From Spodoptera frugiperda (Eukaryota; Arthropoda; Insecta; Lepidoptera; Noctuidae), in assembly GCF_023101765.2 (NCBI RefSeq), contig NC_064226.1, positions 1,170,001-1,234,000 of the forward strand: DNA of 64,000 nt, written 5' to 3'. Positions 33,421 to 45,446 of the stretch are shown piece after piece (position 1 is the stretch's first letter; the number at the start of each line of letters is the position of its first letter). Made by a program: the position numbers and the translations under genes. The notes beneath the pieces are model-generated. The model saw nothing but the letters and a program-made list of their open reading frames with translations. It was not told the DNA's origin and made no database searches.

Positions 33421-35869
33421 ATTAAAAAAATAATTACCAATTAAAGCTTCTAATTGTCGCCATCTATTGTCTTATGAAATAGATATACATAACAATATTT
33501 ATATGCATGTCCGTACGTACGTAGATAAGCAACGACGAACGGACTGAATAAATTGATAGCGACTTAAATGTGTGCAGAGATACATAAACTTGAGAACAAT
33601 GACAATGTCACTAGTTTAATGTTTCGTGATGATAAACATAATGAGCCTGAGACAATATTGTGAGGGAATTGAAGCAAATACATGTAAATATTGAGAGGAG
33701 ACACTCCCTCACAAATTACGTGAGAAGTAAACTTTGACAATGGGTCATTAGGATGTGTCTCATGGTCCAAAAATGATGGGCACTCATCTTAACGAGTGGT
33801 AAAACGAGGCGAGCTCAGTTTGCTGCCAAAGGCCTCTATTTCTACAGTACCACAGTGTGGATATCAACACCACCCCCCATTTTCTTTTGTTATGGTAATC
33901 CCCGCGCAATGTAAAGCAGCTTTATTACGTTTCAGATGACGTTAAAACTCGTTCTCAATTGCCTCCTTAAATATAACTGAAGTCGAAGTGAGTTTATGTT
34001 ATCCCACTAAAATACTTTGTCTTGTTTAACAAAGATCTATTTTATTGGAAGCATGCCCCTAAATATCTAAGTAATAGTTGGGTCTTCAGTTATTTATTTA
34101 GTAATTAATTTTGATTGTTTTCCGATTACTTCTTCTGCGCCATAGCGATAGTTAATAGAGCTTGTTTAAATTTAATTGAAAGGAGGCTTATAAACTATGG
34201 CCGCCCACGTACGAACAAATTATTCAGTGGAAGGGGATACGAAACAGTTTGAGTGAAGCACTCAGCTCCCTAGAATATAAGAAGTATAAGAATAATCCAA
34301 GGTCGGAGTGAAGCGGATCCAATAAGTAATACAAACGAGACGGCCCAGTCTGGCGGATCACGTTTTCAAATCAACACTTTAGACGGTGTAAACGCGTATA
34401 GAGAAATGAAAGGGGCAGTAACGTGGGCCCGGATAAATTGGCGTAGATTCAATGTACAATAGTGCGGCGCGGGACGCAGCAGGGCTGCCCGGCCGCGCGG
34501 ACTCAGATAGCAGACCAATTTATTTGATAACACCAACACTTGAAGAAATAGCAACGGCTTTCTTCTGAGTGAAATAGTTTTTGCAGTATTACAGCTTAAA
34601 GCGATGGCCACAGGACTGTTGACTTGAAAAACTTTTTACTGGGAACTACTGTATGGACCGGCAACCCTAAACGCACTTTAGGCTTTCTGTTCGGCAGCTC
34701 ATTATCTGGTGCGGACGTGGATAGCATCGGACGCGAGCCGCTGCGAATTTCTATCCGCATTTTTACACCCCAACAACCAATAAAAGGCCTCAAATGAAAC
34801 AAAGCCCTCTCCAGATAAAACTGAACAATGGTCGAGTTTGACGCAACGCTATCTCGCGCCCGTCACCATCTCGACCGCTTCGCCCTTTTTAATTGAATGC
34901 TGTTTTATTTTGGATATGTGTTCATTTACTTTAATCGTAAATAGAATTCCGCCTCTGTGTATATCCGTAAAACGGTAGTGGATAACTAACTACACAATAA
35001 TTATCGACGAGACGGATTTAGACATCTTGAGATACAAGATGTTTTCTTCACTTTCTACAGACTTTCGCAAAAATATAATGAAGACAGTCTGTTAAAAACG
35101 CAACAGACCTTATGATTTCATTAATGTACCAAGATAACATCGTAACAAAGCTGAAGCAGCGAATACATCACGCAGTGTTCATAACATTGCACAATGATTG
35201 AGTAGTAACATGGTTATTGTTCGTTAAGGAAAACACGAGGTTCCAGGGCCGGCAGCGAGCTCCGCGCGGCATATTGTTGTAAGACTCGGAATGAGATTCC
35301 AGCCGCGTACACCGGCATAAATGTGGGATATTACACGCTCCGAGCAATTTACCAATTTACTGGCATTAGTATACAATTCTCCGGCTCTGGGTTGTGTTAC
35401 CCAATGAAAGTAAATCAGAAAAATAATGAATAAATCATAAAATAAATGTAAGTACTTCACGCTTCTTGTCGACTAAGGCCTTGGGTGTCTAGTGTGAGCG
35501 TCGGGTTTATAAAAATGTTAAATGGCGTATAAAAATATGTTGATAGCTCATTATGCTTTCCCTTTCAACTTATGTTTCCGCCATTAAGTATCTACTTTCA
35601 TTTCTGGAAGATATTGTTTGTGGACTTACTCGTGTTTTTTGTTATTTTTTAAAAGTACCTCTTTGTGCAGGATTACTACATTATCCCTGGTTATGATTAC
35701 AATCTCCAGGACCATTGCCTTGTTATTAAAGATATTACATTTTATATTAAACTAATTTAGTAAAGCTATCATACATATTAACACCGAAATGCAATAACAA
35801 CAACATATTTGTCAGTGGGAGCTTGTCACACAAATCACACCTGCGAATCGCTGGCCACCATAGATCAGA

Positions 35870-36045
35870 GCGTATTCATGAGTCGGCAATAATCGTCGGA
35901 GCGGCGCGCGTAAATCATTTGTCGCCGAGTGACGTCACGCGACACACGCGTCAGTCGCGCGACATTACCTTCGCAATATGTCTGCGACGTCGTGTCGCGC
36001 CTCGTCTGCTGAGTGCGGACACGCGTCACAGCAGCAATACCTAAA
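35870..36045. promoter_or_regulatory. CpG-rich block with CRE palindrome
   Basis: GAGTGACGTCACGCGACACA is surrounded by GCGGCGCGCG and several GCGAC/GTCGC motifs, in sharp contrast to the flanking AT-rich DNA. A 73-codon frame crosses the block but has no recognisable protein features. Confidence 0.35.
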
Positions 36046-38379
36046 CATCATGTCATTGGAAGTGTCATTTTATGGCCACATCAATGCGATGAGAATGTAG
36101 ATCACAAACACAAAATGTGTATTGAACTAACTATATTGTATCATTCAAACGCATTCCGATTTTATCACGATTAAAGGGCCTCTATATAGAACGAGCCTAC
36201 AGTGCTAGCAGCCTTCAAAATACCATTACTGGCACACATCGCACTAACAAACTAACAATCTGTGTCAATAGCTGTTCCAGAAGCTATTCAGGCTCAGCTT
36301 TATACGAAACAAATGAGGTTACTATTCGGATAGCTGTGTAGTCTGAACTACATTGAAATTAAGCTCGTATTCGCAGTTGTAGCACCGTATTACCCGCCGC
36401 CGCGTGGCTACCGCCCGTCAAACATTGTTGTGTGAAATCTCCACGGAGTCGTAAATGCAAAGGCACCTATTAAGTTGTGCCGTTGAGCCGATATCTGGTG
36501 TACTACTATGTACATAGTACCTACTCCGTGTAGCAATGTGGAGCTTAGTAACAGCTATCGATCGTGTCGCTTTCAACTATTTTAAGACTCACCTGTGTAA
36601 ACTTGTTACTGAATATTGAAATGTTATCGGTGACTCTCCTCTCAACGTAATAAGGTATATAAGTAGATTTTAACATATTCGATAGTTAGAGGCTTTGCAG
36701 TAATTTGTATCACAAGATTGTTTGTCGCACTTAACTGCAAGACGCTGTAACTGTAATGTATTTCATGGGAGCATTTGTTGTGAGAGTGTCCCGAGACGCG
36801 TTATGTCAACAAATATCACGTTTCCCTCTCGTGGCGTCCTCCCAGTGTTAACTCCCAGTGTACACACATAATGAGTTCCAAATCGTTCCTCCCACCACTC
36901 CGCTAAGTAAACACTCGAGTGTATTGTCCAAAATGTTTACAGCAATTTCGTAGCTTTTAAACAAAAACATCTCTTCCCTAAACAATCCGCTGGCCCATTT
37001 CGCAGAGTGATAAATTTCTCACTTATCTGGGTTCGTTTAGCTTAATTGTACACACAGTAGACATCCTATTGTCCTTGTTTAAGGCGGGCTTTTTTCCTTT
37101 TCAATGGATTTTTCAGGTAGCCCCCTTCTCTGGTGGCACGGCCAGCCTGCCCCCAGATAATGTATTTCCTTTGTCTATTGTGTACAGTGATTCATCTAAA
37201 TCACTTGGGTTTACGGCTCCCCGTGGCACAGCCGCCGGCGCTGGTCCGCGGCCGCCGTGCCTGTCATAATGTCTTGTAATAAATCCCTTTGCAATTATTA
37301 GCTGAGGAACTCGATGTTATAATCCCATCTGCTTACGTTCTATTGTATTGTGCGTTCAGTTAAATGAGATCGTTTTCAGTAGGGCTACATATTTGGTGGC
37401 GAATGACACGTAATTTATATTGTTAGTCGGGTGGTGTTGCACATTAAGCCGTCGCCTGGTGCTGGTCGTTCGTTGTGTCTGATCATTTAGAGTGTAATCC
37501 TAAACACAATCGATGATATTGATTGTGCGAACAGAGTTATGCAATGATTCATTGTTACCAATTGTATTTGAGCCGCAGTACGTATTATTGTTTTGTGAAC
37601 CACTCTATTTTCGACACCTATCACACTTTTCATTGGCAGAAGGGGTAAGTTGGGGTAAAATAGAATCTATTTATAGGTAGTAGACCCAACGCCACTCTTG
37701 TGATCAATGAACCAGCAACGTAAGGATTAGGCAGGTAAAAACAAAATAGGCGACATATTTTACACATTGTGTTTATCAAAGTAATTAGTAGAAAATGTTA
37801 CTCCGAACGAGCAAAGTGCACATACAATCACAAGAGTGGTAAGTTTTATTCAAGCGGCAACTATTCTTAAAACAAAGTGCTGAGATTTACGCAGCACAGA
37901 TGTACACATTGCAATAATTTCAGCACGTATACTTGCAGCAAACTGCAAGGTTTCCATAACGCAAGCAGTTGCAGGGCTGTGCTGAGTGTGTCGTATATTT
38001 CGCACAACTTTACAACTTGTACACTTAAATCACGCTGTACACAAACTGCTCCCAAACATACTTTCTGTGGAGTTTCACCTACATCTGAACTGCTGTGTTG
38101 CTCTGTACTGGGCGTGAATATTAATATCATAAGTGCAATAGTAAGAGCCTCGTCTCAATATGGATAATCGCTAATAGGATCTTGCTTTCAATCAAAGCAT
38201 CAGACAATCTTGTTATTTTCCAAGAAACTAACATTTTAAGAAATCTATTTCGATATCCTTGACATTTATAGAATAATTTATCCACATACCCAAGTATTTA
38301 TAATGGCACTGTCTAAAGTTAGTATATCATCTCGGAACTTGTTGTTTATTCATTTAGAGTGTTGACCTTCAATCCCACA

Positions 38380-38660
38380 CAGTACTTGGATAGGTCGGCG
38401 GCGGCGGCGGCGCGGGCGGCTCCTTACAAATGTAAAGTCCAAATATTTGAGGCGTCCAATATTTCGGGATCAGCCCTGCAGGGGTCGTGTCAAGTGGCAG
38501 AGTGGCGACCACCCTCCGTAGTCCGCGGTAATTAAAACGAAGCTCGGCGCTCTCCACAAGTAGGTCAGGTATCAATCGCCGGCTGATGGTATAACAAGCG
38601 ATACTGCTGCCTCCAACTCTGCCGGTGACGCTTCGCCTCCACCGCTCGAGTACTATTGTC
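38380..38660. promoter_or_regulatory. GC-rich block with (GGC)n run
   Basis: A GGC trinucleotide run at 38395-38422 is followed by unique GC-richer sequence (CTGCAGGGGTCGTGTCAAGT; CCCTCCGTAGTCCGCGG). No splice-bounded ORF is convincing. Confidence 0.3.
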
Positions 38661-40676
38661 TCGTCTCATATGTTTTTGTTGCTGACTTGTTACTCGTTCC
38701 CTCTTCTGTATAAACTGCTTAGTCATTGAATTTACCCTGGAATTGAAAAATACTGAACAAAATCCACCACTATCTTTATCTACTTTGGAAAACACTTTTA
38801 AGCTGTGGCTTCTTTTATTTAGTTCCGTGGCTTTCTCGCCTGTCAGATCCTCGGCTCATTGTACTGGTATAAAAGTACTGAAAATGCAATTAACTTATTC
38901 TTCCACACTTTACTTAAGACTGGCCAAGTTCCAACTTATTCTACAAGCTTAAGTTACTTTACTTGGTGGCCCGAAGTGGCTCGGAACTTCAATTACACAT
39001 CACCGCTGACATGTCCTTGGAAGGTCCCTCACGTCACCGTTTGTCCCAAGATTGAGTGACGTCATTTACTGACGAATTATCTCAATTGAGCAGGTTCTTC
39101 TTTTTGTAGTCGCCTGCGAGTCGTGTGTGCCCGCCAGTCAACATTGACTTCAGACAAATAATTCAATGCGAATAGAATGCTTCTAGCAATTTGTCAAATA
39201 AATATTTTCTACTTCGTTTTATCATTCCAATTTATTTTGTAGATTCAAATTGGATGAATAATGAAAAGGAATTTCGTTCAAAGGATTTTTTGACGTTAAA
39301 TAAACAATTGTAGCGAAACTATAAAGTTGAAAGTTCTCGTTAAAAATGCCTTTAAATAGAAAAACATTTTGACTGTCAAAGAGAATACTTTCACTGGGTA
39401 TGAAGTCATCAGTGGAGAGAAGTTACAAGTGAGTATGAACAGTTAGTGGATGGTAACAGTAACGTAGTGGAACACGTACACCAACAAACTGCTGCTAGTT
39501 GTGGCAGTCGAAGTTTAAACTCAGTTATTTCTTACAAGGAAACCTCGCGAACAAAAAGACTTGCTCCTTGTTAAACGGGGAACGAGTTGCCGACTGTAAT
39601 TATGGATGATTAAACTTCTACTTTATGAAGCAGGGCTGAATCAAGGCAACAAATAATAGTATTAAAGGTCTTTCAATCTTACGAAACAATACTGTTCATA
39701 GAATCATTATATATAATTGTACAATAAAACAATACTGTTCCCAAAACCATTTCATAATATAATTCGTATAACTTAATTAGGTACAAGAATAGAGTAATAA
39801 TGATAAATAATTACCCACCAATCACTCACTGTTCGTAGCACTCAATATGGCTGACATTGAAAAATCAGAAATTGTTTGATTTATCTTTATATAAGCGAAG
39901 TCGTTTCCGAGAAATGCGATACTGATAAATTGTGGGATGTAAATAAAGCGGGGACCGCGGGCGGCGCGTGACGTCAGCATCCATTGTACTGTACTCGCTG
40001 AAATGTGGTTAGATGAACGAAATGTTAGATGTACTGAACAATAAACCACCCTATAGATGGCATAATTAGGTTATTATCTCTCAATCTTGATTAAAAAACA
40101 TTGAAATGGCGTTAAAAATACAGAGTGAAACAATTACAGAGGTTTTATACTCATTTATTCGTTCTACAAGACTATGTCTGGCGGTGTAGCTGCCAGTTAA
40201 TCTCATTACCTAAGTACTAGTGTTTTAGAACGATCTCTTTGTAAAAAGTACAATAAACTACACCAGTTGTAAAGAAAATGTAGTTCTTTCACAATTAAAA
40301 CTAAGGGTTGCGAAAATGAACGGCTGTAGATAATTGTCACGTCTAGACAAAGATCTTTATGAAGTCTGTGGTCTCGAACACTAGGCATGGTTAATAATGC
40401 ACGAACCACGATCTCAGGCGCGATCTCTCGCGCGATCTTCATTTTAATAGGAATTTTGGTTACAAAACAATATTCAAAGTTTTAAGAATTGAAATGTCAA
40501 AAACAGTTGAAGATTTTAATGAAAGACGTTTCATTTATTTGCTTTTTGTTCAATACGAGTTTGTAGTAGACGCACCTATGTTTAACATCGATGGATTGAA
40601 AACGTTTTCAAATGGACCTACTTTTGTATTTTTAAGTATTGATGCTAATTGAAACAATTCATAATTTTATTATAAC

Positions 40677-40855
40677 TTTCGTGAGACATACTAAATTAAT
40701 TATTATCAGCAATAATTAGTAGCAGCGCGACAATCGCCGTGTCATATGTCGTGGAATGCTGCTCATGAATATGAGCCTCTAGCATGGCTTGAAATTAGTC
40801 GAGTTCCTCGTCAAACAGTTACGTGAGTAAGCCGATAACATAATAATTAATGAAA
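40677..40855. mobile_element. Foldback element, GCAGCGCGACAATCGC family (copy 2)
   Basis: TTCGTGAGACATACTAAATT, AGCAGCGCGACAATCGCCG, GCTCATGAATATGAGCCTCT and AGCATGGCTTGAAATTAGTC match the copy at 20462-20656. This copy lacks most of the left arm. Confidence 0.7.
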
Positions 40856-41339
40856 CAATTCATTTAATACTTTTTAATCTTTTTGTAATAGAATTTGGGA
40901 ATTTTTACGTTTTTTGGAAACTAAAGCCTTTTGCAATCAGAGCTGCATGGCTGCATCCGATTTGCAGCAACGTGTTAATTCGGTATTTAGCAGCAAAGTG
41001 CGCTAATGTTGACTCTACTACCTGAGCGATGAGCCCCAAATTGCAGTAAGCGCTTACATAATATATACAGTAAACAACAAAATAATATGATTTACTAAAA
41101 CTATTAAAATATGTATAATCCTCACAAATAATGTCTGCACCAAAAAATATGAATTAAATATTTCTAAAATTATAAAATTTAATTCGCATTAAACATTGAG
41201 TTTCAACCAACTATTTTAACTACGGACAAATAAATACAAACAACGTAATTTATTCAGTGATACAACAATTCGTCAACAATTTTAAATATTTTAACGTAAC
41301 CGTCGAGAACATACCTAAAAACAAATAACATTAAATATA

Positions 41340-41640
41340 TTGGGCAACGCGCAGAGTTGCGATGTCACAGCGGATGCCTAGACCCGAGCGTGGGCCGCTG
41401 TGCCACCGAGTCACTGCCGGCGTGCCACGTAATTGGCGAGCCGGTCACGTCCCTGCGAGGCCGCTTGCCACTAATTAAGCGAGCAGCGGAGGACACTTTC
41501 TAAATGGCACACCTATCAATCCCATCTTACGCCTCCATTTCGGAGAAAAATTGGCCCAGCCAGGTGCCGCAGTTAGCTGCTAGATGGATGCACGGGATTC
41601 CGAGCGCGTCCCGACGTAATCGTTTTTCTAGGTTTTGCTG
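41340..41640. promoter_or_regulatory. Candidate conserved non-coding element
   Basis: GC-richer unique sequence contains CGTAATTGGCGAGCCGGTCA and GCCACTAATTAAGCGAGCAG, so two homeodomain-type TAATT sites are embedded in CpG-rich DNA. It shows no repeat relationship in the window. Confidence 0.3.
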
Positions 41641-43358
41641 GTTGTGTACTGAATTGTTTATACTGTTCGGGGAAATGAGAATTGATTCGATTGCCTGCGA
41701 CCTTTACAGCTCTGCCACGAGTTATATTGGAAACGGCGAATCAAATATATAACGGCCTGGTATTGCTCAAGAAGGTCTCCTTAAGATGATTGATAAATTG
41801 ATTCGCCGAGTTAAGCCCTCCTTTCACTGTTCAACAGTGAAATCTTAATAGTAAATCTCCCACTACTGAGCAACCAATGAACGCCACACCTCGTAAAATG
41901 CTTTCCTTTCGTTAGATTTATAGCAATCATTAATAAAAATCACTTAAAAGCCGAGACCTCTGATAGAGACCGCACACTGCGATGGTTGATGACGGCGAAA
42001 AATTATTAGTATCGACGTTCCCTCTGAATTATCTTCTAGTAATTGGATTTTAGATTGTGTAATTTATGAAGCACATATTTCGTGATATTAGTGGCCGAGC
42101 TCGCGTGAACCTTGTAATAAATGTGTCGTCGTATATTTTCTACGAATTTGTATGATATTTGTGTGGAAGTAGTCTTGGGAATCGCAATCGAAATGTTATT
42201 GTTTCCTTTTAAAACATTTTGCTGCGTTTAACTTTAATTAAACATATTCACTGGCCATTGATTCAAGGGATAAGTACCTTATGGTTGGAGCACGCGGGCA
42301 GCGGCGGCGTCACTTCGTGGTCACATGCATCATTCATTTGATGAGCTCCCAGTAATGGACGCGTGTCGCGCGATGATTGTTTTACGAAATTCATTCATAC
42401 ATTTATTTTAAAATTCACTTTTGAAATGTTTCCACAATTTAAGCTTTGATTGTATGTATATCCTACAATAAAACGTCAACACGACACCACAACTGTTTTG
42501 GTTCAGACCAGAATAAATAATTCATGTTTCACCACTGTTTTCAGTGACAAACTCACCCAAATAAATTAATGTGCGTTGAATTTTGAACCGTGGCTTGAGA
42601 CGTTAAGGTTAAAAGTAGCTTGTTGCCTTCAATTATAGTGTTGCAGTAATATTTCTTGTTCAAAAAGGAGCACCTTGACAGCTATCGACAGTTCTTTGTC
42701 GTGGAACTTTGTGGAATCCGTTGTTTTGATCAAAGGCGAGGACTGGCGGCTCGATCTCTGAATTACCAATGATCGATCAACGTCAATTAAACCTTGAAGT
42801 TGTACACGAGTCAATCGGCTTGATTTACAGACGAAATGTGGCCGGATTAACTGAACATGTTTGTAAATTAATTGACATTAACAATTTAGAACTTGCTTAT
42901 TGTTGCGACCTATTTAATGAATTGGTGTCTAATGTAGACTCAAATGTAGCTTTGGTTTGAGTGATGTTAATGTTACCTGACACTAGTAATTTTCCTTTTT
43001 GATTTCACTTGTGACCTCTCGCCATTTAGAAGTCTAACTCCAAAGGTTAAGTGTAGTAAAAATAATTAATAACGTAAGTTATTATAAAGCACATCAGTAT
43101 AAACAAACAAACACACAGTGCCTTCCTCTCAGCCCTCAGTGTTTACACTCGGAACAAAGTTCAGCTCTTACAAATAAACTCATTTCATCAGAATTGTCTT
43201 TCTTTAAAAGAATGAAAAGCTTCAACTGGAACAATAGCTTTCTTTCGTTTTAACTTTTAAAATTCAACGAACAGCTGAATAAAGTCCAAGATCTGTTACC
43301 TCATTTCACAGTAAGATTTTTAACGTGAGTTTGTGAGGTAGCGGTACCTGTGTGGACG

Positions 43359-43412
43359 GCGCGGGGCCCGGGGCCCGGGGCTCGGAGCTCGGGGCCCGCA
43401 GCGCGGGGCTCC
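43359..43412 (+). repeat. GC minisatellite with G-quadruplex potential
   Basis: Five GGGG runs occur at 43363, 43370, 43377, 43391 and 43404, the first three separated by CCC. The same tract is self-complementary (GGGCCC, GAGCTC), so duplex hairpins compete with a quadruplex. Confidence 0.8.
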
Positions 43413-44162
43413 AGTCCAACCAAGTTTCCTCGTAAATAACTGGAAGAAGCGCGGCTTGGATCCAGCATTGTTCGTTACAAACTTACAATTGCAATCGATC
43501 CAATCCAATTTGAACTTTAAGTAGTAGGTTGTAGTGTTCACAAAGCGGCAAAGCTTCCGCTCGGAGGTAATGGGATACATTTGTTATTGAATACACGTCT
43601 GCATTTGTTCATTAGGTCTTACCAGGGCATGTACCGATGCACTGGGGACTGGCAAACTTACTACTGCTCTATTATATACTTTACTTTGTAAACCGCCGCG
43701 ATTTGTTGTTCAAATGATTTCTAAGAATTCGTCTTCAGTTATATTATATTTGAATTTTACTATTGACTATACAAGTTCTATTTTTAAGGTTTGTATTTAA
43801 CTCTGAATGATATGATATGATGTTCGATATTTTATTTCAAAAAGGTGTTTCAATCTACCGTAGCAGTTAAAAAAATACGGAATTGGTACCCTCTAATCTA
43901 CAGCAATTGATCTATAATAATAACACACGACTGGCGACTAAAAGTACGGTTATAAGTCTGGAAAATTCCTTCAAAATATTATAATAAATATAACGTCATG
44001 TTTATGTATAAATTGATAATCGTTCTCATAGTCTTTATGAATTCAGGTCATGTTTAATCTTTTTAAGTATTTATGTAGTCAGCTGTCTGTCAAGTTAACC
44101 GGCCGCCAACGATTACGTGAACTTCTTTCGTAACGAACTAACTTCTAAGAAAACTGTTTTAT

Positions 44163-45142
44163 TTAACCCGGCGTCATGGGGTTGGGTCTGTGCGACCCAC
44201 CAAATTTTATTTCGCTTGTAGTTCGGTTACTATGTATGCGACGTTGCTGCTCTTCTCAATAGCTGGAGCTGTTGAGTTGTCCTACGCGTTGCAAGCCACA
44301 CGTTAGTCGTGCCACGGCCGCAGTGGGAGATACAGGAGCACAAAGTTAAAAAAGGTACGTGAGACCCATCCCCGCAGTCGGTGTAACAATTTCGCGCCAT
44401 TTTGTATACATATTGTTTAACTTATAATCTGTGTTTTTATCATTTTTATTTTTGATTTTTATTGTTATTTACAATTGTAGCTGGTTATATATAGTTCTAT
44501 GTATTTTATTTGTATTTTTTGTAGGTACTTAGTAAAAATGGACCGTGAAGAGGCTGAACGACAGCGTATTCTGGCAATTTTACAAGAGTCTGACTCTGAT
44601 ACTGAGTTGTCAGACCAGGATGTGTGTGACGAAGAAGATCACTTGAGGGAGCGTAGTATTTCAATTGCCACAGAACAGGATATCTCAGAGTCTGATAATG
44701 ATGATATACCACTGTCTATTCGATTGCAATATATCTGCGTAGAACATATAGTACCTTTCTGTGCTGACTGTACCAAAGATAATGATTCTAAATGATTAAT
44801 TGTTTATTTTTAAAAAATATTTAGTTACCTACAAAAAAGTGCCATTAAATTTTAAGACTGATTGTTAATTAATAATAATATAATTACATTTAAGTAGAAA
44901 AGAAAATGTTTATTGATAATTTTAGTTCTTTTTTTAAAAAATTTATTATATACAATTAAAACATAATATAACATAATATTTGTGTTTTATTTAATCACAA
45001 AAATACCCAAAAATATAAACATGCATAAAATAGTCTTTGTTATTTATAAATTTATTGAAATAATTTCGACATTATGAACGGGTCGGTGAGACCCACCCCA
45101 ACGTCCGTGTAACACCTTTCCACCCCCATGACGCCGGGTTAA
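44163..45142 (+). mobile_element. Complete internally deleted piggyBac-like element
   Basis: TTAA at 44163-44166 and at 45139-45142 flank a 972-bp body. The terminal inverted repeat is CCCGGCGTCATGGGG, perfect over 15 bp and then one mismatch followed by TGG. TTAA target sites and CCC-type ends are the hallmark of piggyBac superfamily transposons. Subterminal GTGNGACCCA motifs recur at 44190, 44359 and 45086. The body is too short for a full transposase of about 550-600 residues, so it should move only in trans. The intact ends and single short ORF suggest a fairly young deletion derivative. Confidence 0.93.
44538..44795 (+). CDS. Truncated piggyBac-like transposase ORF (N-terminus joined to C-terminus)
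   Basis: The 85-residue product starts MDREEAERQRILAIL, followed by an acidic Ser/Asp/Glu-rich region (residues about 17-57) typical of the N-terminus of piggyBac transposases. It ends with a Cys/His motif, CVEHIVPFCADC at residues 67-78 (C-x2-H-x4-C-x2-C), like the last part of the C-terminal cysteine-rich domain that binds transposon ends. The catalytic DDD core is entirely absent. The frame stays open across the inferred deletion near residue 60. An upstream in-frame ATG at 44499 exists, but the start at 44538 has the better context (AAAATGG). If translated, the product could not catalyse transposition; any DNA-binding role is inference. Confidence 0.55.
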   Translation: MDREEAERQRILAILQESDSDTELSDQDVCDEEDHLRERSISIATEQDISESDNDDIPLSIRLQYICVEHIVPFCADCTKDNDSK

Positions 45143-45381
45143 CGTCTATTATCACTTTTTAAGAATACAAATTTAAAATTTACCCTTTTATAAATAATTA
45201 CAGTACCTAAAATAGGTTTCTTAGTATAGTGCCTTCAAACACAAACAACTAATTCCAAGAAAATTAAGAGCTCATATTTTTTAGGTAGAAATAGTACAAA
45301 TTAGAGTTAGTATAGTTCAATATGAAAGAACAGAATTAAACAACAGTGCATTAGTAGGCGCACATAATAATATGCACCTGT

Positions 45382-45446
45382 GCGTAGCGCGTAGTATGTA
45401 GGCCGTAGCACGTAGCTCGTAGCCCGTAGCGCGTAGCCCGTAGCGA
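45382..45446 (+). repeat. Short tandem repeat of CGTAGC units
   Basis: About eight imperfect CGTAGC(N) units of 6-10 bp occur, such as CGTAGCACGTAGCTCGTAGC and CCGTAGCGCGTAGCCCGTAG. Confidence 0.8.

Larger units (their letters stand above)
33421..40676. other. Long, largely repeat-poor stretch with CpG-rich blocks
   Basis: No gene is recognised. Within it, GC- and CpG-rich unique blocks lie at 35870-36045, 37190-37265 and 38380-38660, and TGACGTCA occurs at 35930, 39057 and 39969. Low repeat content plus CRE palindromes makes this the best candidate regulatory part of the window. Confidence 0.4.
40856..44162. other. Mostly unique stretch
   Basis: A CpG-rich homeodomain-site-bearing block at 41340-41640 and a GC minisatellite at 43359-43412 are the main features. 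A 63-codon frame at 42769-42960 is unrecognised. Confidence 0.4.

Noticed and set aside
37867..38167. Overlapping + and - frames of 96 and 87 codons
   Set aside because: Both strands are open at once and neither has a recognised protein pattern, so coding is unlikely.
45382..45446. CRISPR-like array
   Set aside because: The units are 6-10 bp with no spacers of constant length; it is a simple minisatellite in a eukaryotic genome.
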